From contig NZ_CGIH01000028.1 of the NCBI RefSeq assembly GCF_000983115.1, positions 1 through 61,515 of the forward strand: 61,515 bases of DNA, written 5' to 3'. This DNA is from Syntrophomonas zehnderi OL-4 (GTDB lineage: Bacteria > Bacillota > Syntrophomonadia > Syntrophomonadales > Syntrophomonadaceae). A program made the translations under genes and the position numbers. The notes under the pieces are model-generated. The model saw nothing but the letters and a program-made list of their open reading frames with translations. It was not told where the DNA came from and ran no database searches. Position 1 is the stretch's first letter. Each line of letters starts with the position of its first letter. This document shows, one piece after another, positions 41,932 to 52,100 of the stretch.

Positions 41932-42348
41932 CTATCTCGCGGCTTTTCTGACCCCGACGGAGGTCTTTTCGTAGACATTCACCAGTCCGGAAAGCCAATC
42001 GGGTAATAAATCATTGTTCTCCGCCATCTGCTCTTTGACAAAGGCGGACAGGCTGTTGGCGTTAACTGTCTCATACACCAGATCGCCGTAGCCGTTTCTC
42101 TTGAGCAGGCTGTAAAGCTCGTCCTTCTTGCCGGCGGCCGCCGACGCTCTTGTGGTGGTGGTCAGGCAGAACATAGTCCCGCCGCGGGTAAAGTTTTGGG
42201 TCTCGGTTTCGGCCATCAGTTCCGACAGCTCATAATCAACCTCGTCGATCTGGGCGTTTAAATTTTTGACTTCCTGCTCGGCCCGCTGCTTGGCTTCCCT
42301 AAGCTCTTTAAGCCTGTCCGCCAGTTCAAACATTCGCTCGCTGCTCAT
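41932..42348 (-). CDS. early phage coiled-coil protein, Gp157-like in layout
   Basis: A 138-residue protein: a long N-terminal coiled coil (ADRLKELREAKQRAEQEVKNLNAQIDEV in parts) followed by a compact domain (FTRGGTMFCLTTTTRASA, LYSLLKRNGYGDLVYETV). The layout recalls siphovirus Gp157-like proteins, but the match is not certain. Its start overlaps the SNF2 helicase stop (GTGATG). Function unknown. Confidence 0.6.
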   Translation of the reverse strand: MSSERMFELADRLKELREAKQRAEQEVKNLNAQIDEVDYELSELMAETETQNFTRGGTMFCLTTTTRASAAAGKKDELYSLLKRNGYGDLVYETVNANSLSAFVKEQMAENNDLLPDWLSGLVNVYEKTSVGVRKAAR

Positions 42349-43796
42349 CACTTTTCACCTCCTCGCGTCGCAAACGGGTTGCTGCCGCCGCGGTAGTCAT
42401 CCACCAGTGTCCTGGCCAGGTCGGCCTTGCTCCGCAATGCTTTTAATACCTTTTCATCAACGGTGCCTTTGGCGGTTAGGTAAATGTAGGTGCAGTTCTC
42501 GCGCTGCCCGGCGCGATGGATCCGGGCTTTGGCCTGCTCAAAATTGCTCATGGAGTAATCCAGTGAATAAAAAACCATGGTGCTGGCGGCGGTAAGAGTG
42601 ATACCCAAACCGGCGGTCGCTATCTGGCCGACAAATACCTGCACCTCCGGGTCGTTTTGAAACGCCGCCACCTGCTCCTCGCGGTTTTTGACGCTGCCAA
42701 TGACCAGGGAATACTTGATGTCTTTTTTGTCCAGCATGCGGCAGATGGCGTCGATCTCCGGTATGAAGCGGGCGATAATTACCAGCTTTTTGCCTCCCTG
42801 CAAAACATCCTCGATAATATCCTCCAGCGCCGCCTGTTTAGCGGTACTGATTCTCTGCGGGGCGCTGCCGTCATCATCCCTGATGAACCCTCCGGTAAGC
42901 TGTGACAATCTAAGCAGCCGGGTGAGAATATTGGTTACAGTGACCCCTCCCTTGCCCAGCTCGGCGTAACTGTCCCGCACCAGGTCCCGGTAAACCCGCA
43001 TGGCGCTCGGCTCCAGATCCACATACCGCACGATATCGGTAGTCTCCGGCAAATCCAGGCATTCGGCTTTGGTTGCCCGGAAGGCGATGCTGTGAAGCTT
43101 ACGCATCAAATCTTGCTCCATGGACTTTTTCAGCACCGGGGTATGATTGCCGTAGCCCACCATGTCAAAGTAGCGGTTGCGGAACACATAGAAACTCTGA
43201 CCGAAGATCTCCGGATTAAGGAACTTGTACTGGCTGAACACATCGATGGCTTTGTTGGTGATAACCGTCCCGGTAAGAAGCAGCTTGTATCGCGCTTTTG
43301 CGCCGAGCTTGTGCATGGTTTTGGATGCCGCTATGTTGTGGGTCTTTATTTTATGTCCCTCGTCCGCAATGACCAGGTCGGCGTCCCAAACCAGCAGATC
43401 CTTCTCCAGCCGCCAGGCTGACTCGTAATTCACCACCGCCACCTGCAATGGGGAGCCCTGCATATGCCGCAGGGTATCAGCCTTCTTGGCGGTGCTGCCG
43501 GTCAGAACCGCCAGTGCGAAATCAAAATCCGCGAACTTGCCAAACTCCTCCTGCCACACACCAAGAATGGAGAGCGGGGCAACGATTAGGACACGTCTGA
43601 TCTTTCCAGCCTGTTCAAGGGCACCGGCAACAGCTATGGCGATTAGGGTTTTTCCTAGCCCCATTTCAATTAAAAGAGCCGTTCCGCGGGAGATGATTCT
43701 GTATGGCGCTGTCAATCCAAAATTGCCGCAGGTAAATTGGAAAGCGTTTTTTTGATGTTGATATGGAGTAACCTTGATGGGCATGTTGATTGTCAT
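42348..43796 (-). CDS. phage SNF2-family DNA translocase/helicase
   Basis: A 482-residue SF2 enzyme of the SNF2 type. Walker A is in IEMGLGKTLIAIA near 42-54, motif II is DEGHK near 144-148, motif III LLLTGT near 169-174 and motif VI QAKARIHRAGQRENC near 430-444. It translocates on double-stranded DNA and probably removes proteins or remodels forks. It is the first gene of the phage early operon; AAGGAG precedes the ATG. Confidence 0.92.
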   Translation of the reverse strand: MTINMPIKVTPYQHQKNAFQFTCGNFGLTAPYRIISRGTALLIEMGLGKTLIAIAVAGALEQAGKIRRVLIVAPLSILGVWQEEFGKFADFDFALAVLTGSTAKKADTLRHMQGSPLQVAVVNYESAWRLEKDLLVWDADLVIADEGHKIKTHNIAASKTMHKLGAKARYKLLLTGTVITNKAIDVFSQYKFLNPEIFGQSFYVFRNRYFDMVGYGNHTPVLKKSMEQDLMRKLHSIAFRATKAECLDLPETTDIVRYVDLEPSAMRVYRDLVRDSYAELGKGGVTVTNILTRLLRLSQLTGGFIRDDDGSAPQRISTAKQAALEDIIEDVLQGGKKLVIIARFIPEIDAICRMLDKKDIKYSLVIGSVKNREEQVAAFQNDPEVQVFVGQIATAGLGITLTAASTMVFYSLDYSMSNFEQAKARIHRAGQRENCTYIYLTAKGTVDEKVLKALRSKADLARTLVDDYRGGSNPFATRGGEK

Positions 43797-43839
43797 TCCC
43801 TTTGTCTCCTTGCCGATTGATTAGGTGTTCTTTGATCAG

Positions 43840-43853
43840 GGGTTGGCCAACCC
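43840..43853. promoter_or_regulatory. 14-base perfect palindrome before the early operon
   Basis: GGGTTGGCCAACCC is a perfect palindrome 44 bases upstream of the SNF2 start. It could be an operator for the early promoter. No good -35/-10 pair is clear nearby. Confidence 0.4.
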
Positions 43854-43889
43854 ATGGCTTTATGCTACCGCTCAAATCCCCATTTGCCC

Positions 43890-43906
43890 CGGACATGAAA
43901 TGTCCG
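43890..43906. promoter_or_regulatory. candidate operator 1 (CGGACA-N5-TGTCCG)
   Basis: CGGACA TGAAA TGTCCG is a six-base inverted repeat with a five-base centre. It is nearly identical to a second copy centred exactly 100 bases away (43989-44007). Both lie upstream of the phage early operon and downstream of the metallopeptidase gene. Confidence 0.5.
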
Positions 43907-43916
43907 TTTTTACAGC

Positions 43917-43973
43917 AAAAAAGGCCCCCTGTGGGCTGCGAAACGATATCGCCATCCACAGGGAGCCTTTATT
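43917..43973 (-). terminator. terminator after the ImmA/IrrE gene
   Basis: On the minus strand AAAGGCTCCCTGTGG and CCACAGGGGGCCTTT pair (with one mismatch), with an inner hairpin, followed by six T's. It would stop transcription of the 633-aa gene before the phage early operon. It lies between the two CGGACA palindromes. Confidence 0.8.
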
Positions 43974-43988
43974 TTAGGCAATAGAAAA

Positions 43989-44007
43989 CCGGACAAAAAA
44001 TGTCCGG
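43989..44007. promoter_or_regulatory. candidate operator 2 (CCGGACA-N5-TGTCCGG)
   Basis: CCGGACAAAAAATGTCCGG is a seven-base inverted repeat with five A's at the centre, the second copy of the operator-like palindrome at 43890-43906. It lies just after the stop of the 633-aa gene. Confidence 0.5.
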
Positions 44008-44021
44008 CGGGAATTTAATTT

Positions 44022-45923
44022 TTATTCTTCTTTGGTTAGCGGCTTGCAGTTATTAGCCTGCAAGATCTCGTTGCATTCATAAATGGAGTTTTGGTAGTAC
44101 GAATTCAGCAGCATTTGATATATTATGTGTTCTTCGGTGGCCCTGAACGTATTGCCGGACTTCCTTATCATATCAGCGCTAAACACAGGGTTTAGCTGCA
44201 GGCCTATGCAGACCGCCACTATCGTTCCTAGCTTTGGCTGGTATCTTTCATCGTTTCTCATGCGCTGTATCGTCCTGGCATTTACCAGCGACTTCTCTTC
44301 CAGGTTCTCCACAGTAATTTCCAATCGGTCCATATGGGCCACTAGAGTATCAGAAAAGGTGGCGGGGAGGCCGCGCATAATATTTGCCGTTCGCTTGGCC
44401 TCGTTGCTGATTTTCTTTAATTCAACAGCCCTGGCCTCGGTCCGCTGGTTTTGAGGGGAGCTGCTGTATTTCGCCTCAATTATCGTATCGGATACAATGT
44501 TTCTAAAAAGCACGCATTCCGTATAGTACTTGGCGCCGTATCTATCATTCCGGCGAGCCTTAATATCGAAAATAAGGCAGCACTCATCAATGTGCTGCCT
44601 CGCGTAATCAGTCAGTTCCGCGTAACCGCTTTCGTTTTGGCGGATATACTTGGTGTCATTAACGCAAAAGTGGGCGTCAACATAGACATATTTGCCTGAG
44701 TCAATCAATTGGCGAAAATCCGGGTTCAGAGCATATTCAACAAGGGCATCCTGTGTCCCAATGGTAAAAGTCTGGTTGTTTTTCAGCGCGGACCGCTCAA
44801 AAGTATAATTGGAGATATAATGGTCGTCAACGTAAGTGAAAACGCCGATAGCCTCTGTGTAACCCAGATCAATCATGCGGATTTTGGCGGCCTGCTTTGA
44901 CACCTCGAAGAAATCGGATAATTCGAAAACCACGGATTCCATGATATCCGCCATGTTTTCGGTCTGCAATACACGCTTATTTTTCTCTATGAGTTCTTCT
45001 ATCTTTTGCCGTGCCTGCCTTATAGGCATCAGTATTCTTGGCGCTAACGCGTTGGCCTGCCATTCCATCCAGTCCAGCGGTGTCCGGTTCCTTTCCGGTC
45101 TTATCCCTTCTTGAACCTGGCAGCTTATGGACCGCGCTTCTTTGTTATACAGCTTTTCCAGCTCAAAAAACTTTTTGTGCAGGTCCCAGTGAACACACTC
45201 ATGAATGATTGTATTATTGACGGACCCCACATTGCGCATAAAAAACACGTTTGGGTCAATCAGGATTGTTCCTCTTTTGACCGCCAACGGTTTATATTCC
45301 CTGGTGTCACTGTCATAATGCCGCGCTTCACAATCAGAGAAGTATATTTGCCCGAAAACAGAACAAGTTTTTGTAATATGTACTTCCTGAACGTCAAGCC
45401 CCATTCGCTTGGCGACTTCACGAGAGGGGACGGGCATTGGCCCTGTTAACGCTTCCGGGTAATATTTGGCAAGAAATTTCTCCGCGACATTATCCAGGTG
45501 CTCCTTATAGATAATGGGGACTAAATACTCGGACAGGTTGTTCTGTGTGCTCCTCCTGTTTTTGCTATATATCTGTATGTCGGATATCCGAAAATCCTGA
45601 ATTCCGTCTTCCAATTCGGCGGTGCAGGAAACCCGAAACCACTGCTCTATACCGTCGGTCTCGCGGTTTCTCCTGACCGTTTCCGCTATCTCGACCTCCG
45701 CGGATACCACCACGTCAAAGAGAACCTCGTTTCCCTCGGATTCGGTAATATTTACAAATTGGACTTTAAAATCAGATAACGCGGCTTCATCTGGATTTTG
45801 GACACGGTATGAATTGTTTTCCAGTCGGCTGGGGTTGTCTTCAACAAATGCTGATAAAGCGTTAAAGATATCGTTATAAAACATGTCTTCGATGACATCT
45901 CTGAACGAATTTAGTCCTGCCAT
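44022..45923 (-). CDS. ImmA/IrrE metallopeptidase with C-terminal HTH-like region
   Basis: A 633-residue protein, longer than common ImmA/IrrE members. HECVH at 241-245 is the zinc-binding HExxH, with WMEWQANALAPRILMP (third ligand glutamate near 286) downstream. Residues 545-600 (LEITVENLEEKSLVNARTIQRMR) resemble an XRE-type helix-turn-helix. The N-terminal 230 residues are unassigned. ImmA/IrrE proteins cut repressors of mobile elements and stress regulators. It is divergent from the small XRE gene of the defence operon, so that regulator is a likely target. ATG 45923 has GGGGAGGGG upstream. Confidence 0.82.
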   Translation of the reverse strand: MAGLNSFRDVIEDMFYNDIFNALSAFVEDNPSRLENNSYRVQNPDEAALSDFKVQFVNITESEGNEVLFDVVVSAEVEIAETVRRNRETDGIEQWFRVSCTAELEDGIQDFRISDIQIYSKNRRSTQNNLSEYLVPIIYKEHLDNVAEKFLAKYYPEALTGPMPVPSREVAKRMGLDVQEVHITKTCSVFGQIYFSDCEARHYDSDTREYKPLAVKRGTILIDPNVFFMRNVGSVNNTIIHECVHWDLHKKFFELEKLYNKEARSISCQVQEGIRPERNRTPLDWMEWQANALAPRILMPIRQARQKIEELIEKNKRVLQTENMADIMESVVFELSDFFEVSKQAAKIRMIDLGYTEAIGVFTYVDDHYISNYTFERSALKNNQTFTIGTQDALVEYALNPDFRQLIDSGKYVYVDAHFCVNDTKYIRQNESGYAELTDYARQHIDECCLIFDIKARRNDRYGAKYYTECVLFRNIVSDTIIEAKYSSSPQNQRTEARAVELKKISNEAKRTANIMRGLPATFSDTLVAHMDRLEITVENLEEKSLVNARTIQRMRNDERYQPKLGTIVAVCIGLQLNPVFSADMIRKSGNTFRATEEHIIYQMLLNSYYQNSIYECNEILQANNCKPLTKEE

Positions 45924-45955
45924 AACACCCCTCCCCAATACAACCCAATATATGG

Positions 45956-45984
45956 ATCATATCAATAGATATGATATAATTCAA
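45956..45984 (-). promoter_or_regulatory. promoter and operator between metallopeptidase and XRE gene
   Basis: On the minus strand TTGAAT (45984-45979), 17 bases, TATGAT (45961-45956) is a good promoter for the 633-aa gene. Within it ATCATATC (45956-45963) and GATATGAT (45968-45975) form a perfect eight-base inverted repeat with a four-base centre, an operator for a Cro-like repressor. On the plus strand a TATAAT stands at 45975-45980, so rightward transcription may start here too. Confidence 0.7.
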
Positions 45985-46088
45985 TAGAACGCTCCAATTT
46001 CTCCTGCTATCGCATTAATAATTCTTGTTATATTTGCTTTTGTCTGTTATGCTTTGACCATATTCAATCTACCAGGCAGGTGAGCACT

Positions 46089-46298
46089 GTGGCTATCAGT
46101 TATAAAAAACTGTGGAAACTTTTGATTGATAAAGACCTGAAGAAAAAAGATTTGCAGAAGTTGGCAGGGATTAGCTCAGCCTCTATAACGAAACTGGGCA
46201 AAAATGAAAACGTCAACACCGAGATTCTCGCAAAGATATGTACAGCTTTGAATTGCGATATCTCGGATATTATGGAAATTACAAACGAGACGAAATAG
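46089..46298 (+). CDS. small XRE (Cro/C1-type) regulator of the defence operon
   Basis: A 69-residue HTH protein: YKKLWKLLIDKDLKKKDLQKLAGISSASITKLGKNENV (in parts) is the Cro/C1 helix-turn-helix, and EILAKICTALNCDISDIMEI closes the domain. Proteins like this control restriction-modification genes. GTG 46089 has AGGTG six bases upstream; GTG 46080 in the same frame is another option. It heads the operon with the three large genes, 51 bases before the helicase. Confidence 0.85.
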   Translation: MAISYKKLWKLLIDKDLKKKDLQKLAGISSASITKLGKNENVNTEILAKICTALNCDISDIMEITNETK

Positions 46299-46349
46299 TA
46301 GAGTCCAGGCTAATAGCATTTTTACAGCCCCCGGAGGAGAGGTTTTGTC

Positions 46350-49196
46350 ATGATTACCCCTTTCCACGCTAAATACTACGCAAACGAGCTTTTACATAGA
46401 AAATCATACAGCAGTAATGAACGGATATCCTCATCCCTTTTTGATGCTGCCCTGGCCATAAATCCTCATCAGATTGACGCGGCTTTGTTTGCCTTTAAAT
46501 CCCCGCTATCAAAGGGTGTTATTCTAGCCGATGAAGTCGGCCTGGGCAAAACGATTGAGGCCGGTTTGGTCATGTGTCAGCTATGGGCCGAACGCAAACG
46601 CAAGCAGCTGGTTATTTGCCCGGCGGCCTTGAGAAAACAATGGAGCTTGGAATTGCTGGAAAAGTTCAATCTCCCTTCGGCCATACTGGAAAGCAGAACC
46701 TATAACGAATACCAGAAGCTAGGGGCCCAAAACCCTTTCGATCAGCCGACTATTGTAATTGTTTCCTACAATTACGCCAGCAAAATGCATCCGGATATCA
46801 ATGGGATAAGTTGGGATATGGTGGTCATTGACGAGGCCCATAAACTGCGCAATTCTTACCGGTCAAGCAACAAGATGGGACAAGCAATTAAACAAGCAAC
46901 CGCTGGAAGAAGAAAATTATTACTGACTGCCACTCCTTTACAGAATAACCTGGTGGAGCTTTACGGCTTATCCACCATGATTGACGAGCACTTATTCGGC
47001 GACCTGAAATCCTTCCGGGACAATTATATTAACGACCCGGATTTTGGTGATCTGAAAGAGCGGCTGTCTAACTTCTGCAAACGCACCCTGCGCAAGGATG
47101 TCGTTGAATATGTAAAATATACCGAACGATTGGCAATTGTAAAGGAGTTCACCGCCTCCGATGCCGAGCAGAAGCTGTATGATATGGTTTCCGCCTTTCT
47201 GCAGAGGGATAATACCTACGCCATACCTTACCGGCAGAAACAGCTTACAACCCTGATCATCCGCAAATTGCTGGCCTCGTCCACCTGGGCCTTATTGCAG
47301 ACCCTGGAAACCATCAGGGACCGGCTGGTCAGCATTCGTGAAGGCGTGCTGGATGCCAACAGCGACCTCGCAAACCTTTTTGACGAGGATGAGTATGCAC
47401 TTATTGAAGAAATAATAGATGAAACTGAGGATGATGACTCACTCCCATACAACGAACCGGATTTCGACGTTAAGCAGTTAAACGAAGAGATAGCCGAGTT
47501 AAACTCCTTTATTGCAATTGCCGGGAGCATTGATACCGATACCAAATCCACTACCCTGCTGGAGGCGCTTGCTACCGGATTTGAAGAGATGCGGTCAAAA
47601 GGCGCCAACCGCAAAGCCCTGATTTTTACCGAAAGCCGCCGTACCCAGGACTATTTGAAACGCTTCTTGGAAGCCAACGGTTACGCCGGCAGGATTGTTC
47701 TATTCAACGGCAGCAATTCCGGCCCTGAAACCACGCGGATCTACAAAGAATGGGTGGAAAAAAACAAATATACCGGTAGGATCAGCGGCTCTCCCACGGC
47801 TGATAAACGCAACGCATTAATAGAATATTTCCGGGATGCCGCCGACATTATGATCGCCACGGAGTCCGCCGCCGAAGGCGTCAACCTGCAGTTCTGCTCC
47901 CTGGTAATAAACTATGACCTGCCCTGGAATCCCCAGCGTATAGAGCAGCGCATCGGGCGCTGTCACCGCTATGGCCAGAAAAACGATGTGGTGGTTATCA
48001 ACTTCATCAACAAACGGAATTACGCCGATGTCAGGGTGCATGAGCTTTTGGACGAGAAATTCAGCCTGTTTAAGGGAGTGTTCGGTTCTTCCGACGAGGT
48101 CCTGGGAACAGTCGAGTCGGGGGTCGATTTTGAAAAACGCATTCTGGAAATCTATCAGCAGTGCCGTACTGTAGAGGAGATTGAGCAGGAGTTTAACCGG
48201 CTGCAAAAGGAACTGGAGGATAAAATCCAGCGCTCCCTGCGAAAGGCGAGGGATACGCTCTTTGAAAACTTCGACGCCGATGTGCATGAACGGCTCAAAT
48301 TAAGCGTAAATAAGTATCTTGACCGTTATACCAGGCATTTTTGGTCCTTGACCATGTTTGAGTTAGGCCCCCAGGCGGTATTCGATAACGTAAGCCATAC
48401 GTTTGAGCTGCTGGATGAAGTCGCATCTTCCCCGCCGGGACGATACTGCCTGATAAAAAAGGGAACGGAAGAAACGAGTGGAATACTATACCGTATGTCC
48501 CACCCGCTGGGACAGCATGTATTAAACCAGGCATTAAATGAAGCTGTGTTTTCCGGCAAAGTGACGTTTGACATCTCCCGCCATACCGGCTACCGCATCA
48601 GCCAGGTGGAGCAGTTAAAGGGACAAGGCGGTTATCTTACCCTTTATAAATACATAATATCATCATTTGACAGCGAGGAATTTCTGCTCTTTGCGGGTTT
48701 TCTTAAAGACGGCAGCCCGCTTGCCGCCGAACAATGCCAGAAACTTTTTGAGTGCGGAGGTTTTGCCGATACCAGTTACCAGGTGCCGCCCGGCATTAAA
48801 AAGAAATTAAAAGCGGAAATTGATATCTATGCCGGCGCAACCCTGGAAAGAGCCAACCAGCAGAACCTGGTCTATATCCGTGAGGAAGAGGAACGCCTGG
48901 ATAAATGGACTAAGGACATGGTCCTGGCCCTGGAAAAGGAACTGGAGAATGTGAAGCTGCAAATCCGCGAAACTGAACGCCGCTTGCGCCTGGCTGCCAC
49001 CACCGCGGAACACGCTGAACTCAATGAAAAGCTAAGCGAACTTAACCGCAAGAAGCGCAATATGCGGGCGCGGCTGGAGGATAACGAAGAAGAAATCGAA
49101 GAGCGGCGGCGGGCCTTGATTGATGATATCAAGCGGCGTTCAGAGGCCCAGTGCGAGCTGATGGAATTATTCACCGTAGAATGGGAGGTCATTTAA
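46350..49196 (+). CDS. SNF2-family helicase of defence operon
   Basis: A 948-residue SF2 helicase. Walker A is in ADEVGLGKTIEAG near 61-73, motif II is VVIDEAHKLRN near 155-165, motif III LLLTATPLQNN near 189-199 and motif VI QRIGRCHRYGQ near 532-542. Residues 850-935 are a charged coiled coil (LEKELENVKLQIRETERRL). It resembles the DrmD-type helicase of DISARM and the helicase of helicase-methylase-ATPase systems. It probably moves along DNA and controls the other two enzymes. GGAGGAGAGG precedes the ATG; only one base separates it from the methyltransferase gene. Confidence 0.9.
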   Translation: MITPFHAKYYANELLHRKSYSSNERISSSLFDAALAINPHQIDAALFAFKSPLSKGVILADEVGLGKTIEAGLVMCQLWAERKRKQLVICPAALRKQWSLELLEKFNLPSAILESRTYNEYQKLGAQNPFDQPTIVIVSYNYASKMHPDINGISWDMVVIDEAHKLRNSYRSSNKMGQAIKQATAGRRKLLLTATPLQNNLVELYGLSTMIDEHLFGDLKSFRDNYINDPDFGDLKERLSNFCKRTLRKDVVEYVKYTERLAIVKEFTASDAEQKLYDMVSAFLQRDNTYAIPYRQKQLTTLIIRKLLASSTWALLQTLETIRDRLVSIREGVLDANSDLANLFDEDEYALIEEIIDETEDDDSLPYNEPDFDVKQLNEEIAELNSFIAIAGSIDTDTKSTTLLEALATGFEEMRSKGANRKALIFTESRRTQDYLKRFLEANGYAGRIVLFNGSNSGPETTRIYKEWVEKNKYTGRISGSPTADKRNALIEYFRDAADIMIATESAAEGVNLQFCSLVINYDLPWNPQRIEQRIGRCHRYGQKNDVVVINFINKRNYADVRVHELLDEKFSLFKGVFGSSDEVLGTVESGVDFEKRILEIYQQCRTVEEIEQEFNRLQKELEDKIQRSLRKARDTLFENFDADVHERLKLSVNKYLDRYTRHFWSLTMFELGPQAVFDNVSHTFELLDEVASSPPGRYCLIKKGTEETSGILYRMSHPLGQHVLNQALNEAVFSGKVTFDISRHTGYRISQVEQLKGQGGYLTLYKYIISSFDSEEFLLFAGFLKDGSPLAAEQCQKLFECGGFADTSYQVPPGIKKKLKAEIDIYAGATLERANQQNLVYIREEEERLDKWTKDMVLALEKELENVKLQIRETERRLRLAATTAEHAELNEKLSELNRKKRNMRARLEDNEEEIEERRRALIDDIKRRSEAQCELMELFTVEWEVI

Positions 49197-49197
49197 A

Positions 49198-52100
49198 ATG
49201 GCAAGTTTAACCGAGAACCAGAAGAAGCTGATGGACAAACTGACGGAAATGTTCCAGTTTGACCAGGCCGACTTGGATTTTGGCATCTACCGGATCATGA
49301 ACTACAAGCGCGATGAAATAAGGCGCTTTTTGGAAAACGATTTAATGTCCCAGATTTCAGAAAAGCTCGCGGTGCTTGCCCGGAGCAGCAACAAGGCCGA
49401 GCTGGAGAAGATCGAAAAGGACATAAAAAACGCCCAGGCCATAGATCTGGATGAGGAAACCAAAGCCAGCATGATAGAAAAACTGCGGGAAAAGAAGGCG
49501 GCTTACACCGTCAATACCGATATTGCCGCCGTAGAAGCCGATATCTATTCCCACCTCACCGAGTTCTTCTCCCGCTACTACGACGAAGGGGACTTTATCT
49601 CCCAGCGGCGCTACAAAGACGGGGTATACGCTATCCCTTATGAAGGCGAGGAAGTGAAGCTGCACTGGGCCAACGCCGACCAGTATTATATAAAAACCAG
49701 CGAGTATTTTAAGGACTATACCTTTAAAACCCCCTACGGCCAGACGGTGCACTTCAAGATCGTGGAGGCGGAAACGGAAAAGGACAACAACAAAAGCAAT
49801 GAAAAACGTTTTTTCCAGCTCCATCAGGAAACGCCCTTTGCCCTGGAAAACGGCGAGCTTTTTATCTACTTTGAATACAAGGCCGGGGACAAGAAAAAGC
49901 AGGCCGACTACAACGCGGCAGTAATAGCGGAGTTTACCAAGGCTTCGGCGCAGTATCCAGACTTTGCCTCCCTGCTCAATGTAACCGATGGCAAGAGCCT
50001 CCTGGAAAGGCAGCTTAACCGCTACACCGCCCGCAATACCTTTGACTATTTTATCCATAAAGATCTGGGCAAATTTTTAAACCGGGAGCTGGACTTTTAC
50101 ATAAAGAACGAGGTCATCTTCCTGGACGATATAGACGAGCAGGACGAACGGAAAACCAAAGAATACCTGCTGAAAGCCAAAATAATCCGCAGTATCGGCA
50201 AAAAGATCATCGCCTTCCTGGCCCAGATCGAGGACTTCCAGAAGATGCTGTGGCTGAAGAAGAAATTCGTGGTGGAGACCAATTACTGCCTTACCCTGGA
50301 CCGGGTGCCCAAAAAGCTCTACCCGCAGATTATAGAGAATAAAGCCCAGGTCGAGGAATGGGTGCGGCTGTTTGCCATTGACGAAATAACGCCGGGTCAG
50401 CCCAATCTGGTGGAAGCCCCCAAAGCCGGCTTCTCCGATCCGCTCACCATTGAATTCCTGGAGCAAAATCCTTACCTGGTGCTGGACACCGGCTTTTTCC
50501 CTCCGGAATTCAAGGAACAGCTTATTGATAGCATCGACAATCTCGACGAGAACCTGGACGGGCTGTTGATCCACAGCGAGAATTTCCAGGCGTTAAACCT
50601 GCTGCAGGAAAGGTATGCGGATTCAATAGATTTTATCCATATTGATCCTCCTTACAACACAGAAACAAGTGGTTTTTTATATAAAAATAATTATAGGCAC
50701 TCGAGTTGGATGTCAATGATGTTTGACAGACTTAATCTTTCGGTACCGATTATGTCTGATAATGCATCATTTGCATGTCATATTGATGAAAATGAATATG
50801 AACGTTTGTGGAATGTTTTTGAAAAATCGTCTTTGCTTAACGTTGGAACAGTTGTTTGGGATAAACGAAACCCAATGACAGGAGGAACTGGTTTAGCTAC
50901 ACAACATGAATATGTTATATGGCGGAGTAAAAATACGGTAACATTGAGACTTAATAACGATAACGTTCAAAATATGGTTGATTATGTAAGAGAACTTATA
51001 TCAAAGTATGGTGAGGTAAATGAAGATGTACGTAAAGAATACACAAATTGGATTAATCAAAACCCAAATTTAACTGGTGGTGAAAAGGCATATAGATATA
51101 TTGACGACGAGGGTAGAATATACCAGAGTGTAAGCTTACGTGCCCCGGAGCCAAGAACTGATCCCAAGTTTTTTCAGCCTCTTATTCATCCGATAACCAA
51201 GAAGCCTTGTGCTATCCCACCTAATGGTTTTTCAAGAACACCTGAAACACTACAAGACATGATAAAAAAAGGAGAAATTCTGTTCGGAAAAGATGAAACG
51301 ACGCAACCTAGGCAAAAAATGTTCCTATCAATTGATACAAAACGCCAAATGACTTCAGTTATACAAAATGGAATGAAAGGAAAAGCTGACACTGATAAAT
51401 TAGGTGTCGAATTTCCTTATTGCCATCCTGTCTCTTTCTATGAGATATTAGTGGGCGCAACAACAGATAAGATATCCACAATACTCGACTACTTCGCCGG
51501 TTCCGGCACTACCGCCCACGCCGTCATCAACCTCAACCGCGAGGACGGCGGCAATCGCAAATACATCCTGGTGGAGATGGGTGAGTATTTTGACACGGTC
51601 ACAAAGCCGCGCGTACAAAAGGTTATATACAGCGAGGATTGGAAGGACGGCAAGCCGGTATCCCGCAAAGGCATAAGCCACGCCTTCAAGTACCTGCGCC
51701 TGGAAAGCTACGAGGACACTTTAAACAATATCGAGATAGAGGAAGGCACGCTGAAGTTCCTCACCAACCCGGCGGTCAAGGAGCAGTACATGCTCCATTA
51801 CCTACTGCCCGATGAAACCAGGGGCAGCCTGAGCCTGCTCAATATTGACATGCTGGATCATCCCTTCGACTACGCCATGAACATCACCCGCCGCCAGGAA
51901 AGCAAAGTGACCGTTATCGATTTGGTGGAGACCTTCAACTACCTGATCGGCTTGAAGGTGGAGCGGAGCTTTGCCCGGCAGGGCTTTGACGCCGAATTCA
52001 CCACCGGCGAATACGGCGCGGTTACCGCCAGGCTGAGAAGCGGTTCCACCTACCGCTTCAAAATGGTGGAAGGCACTACCTTGAGCGGCGACCGGGTGCT

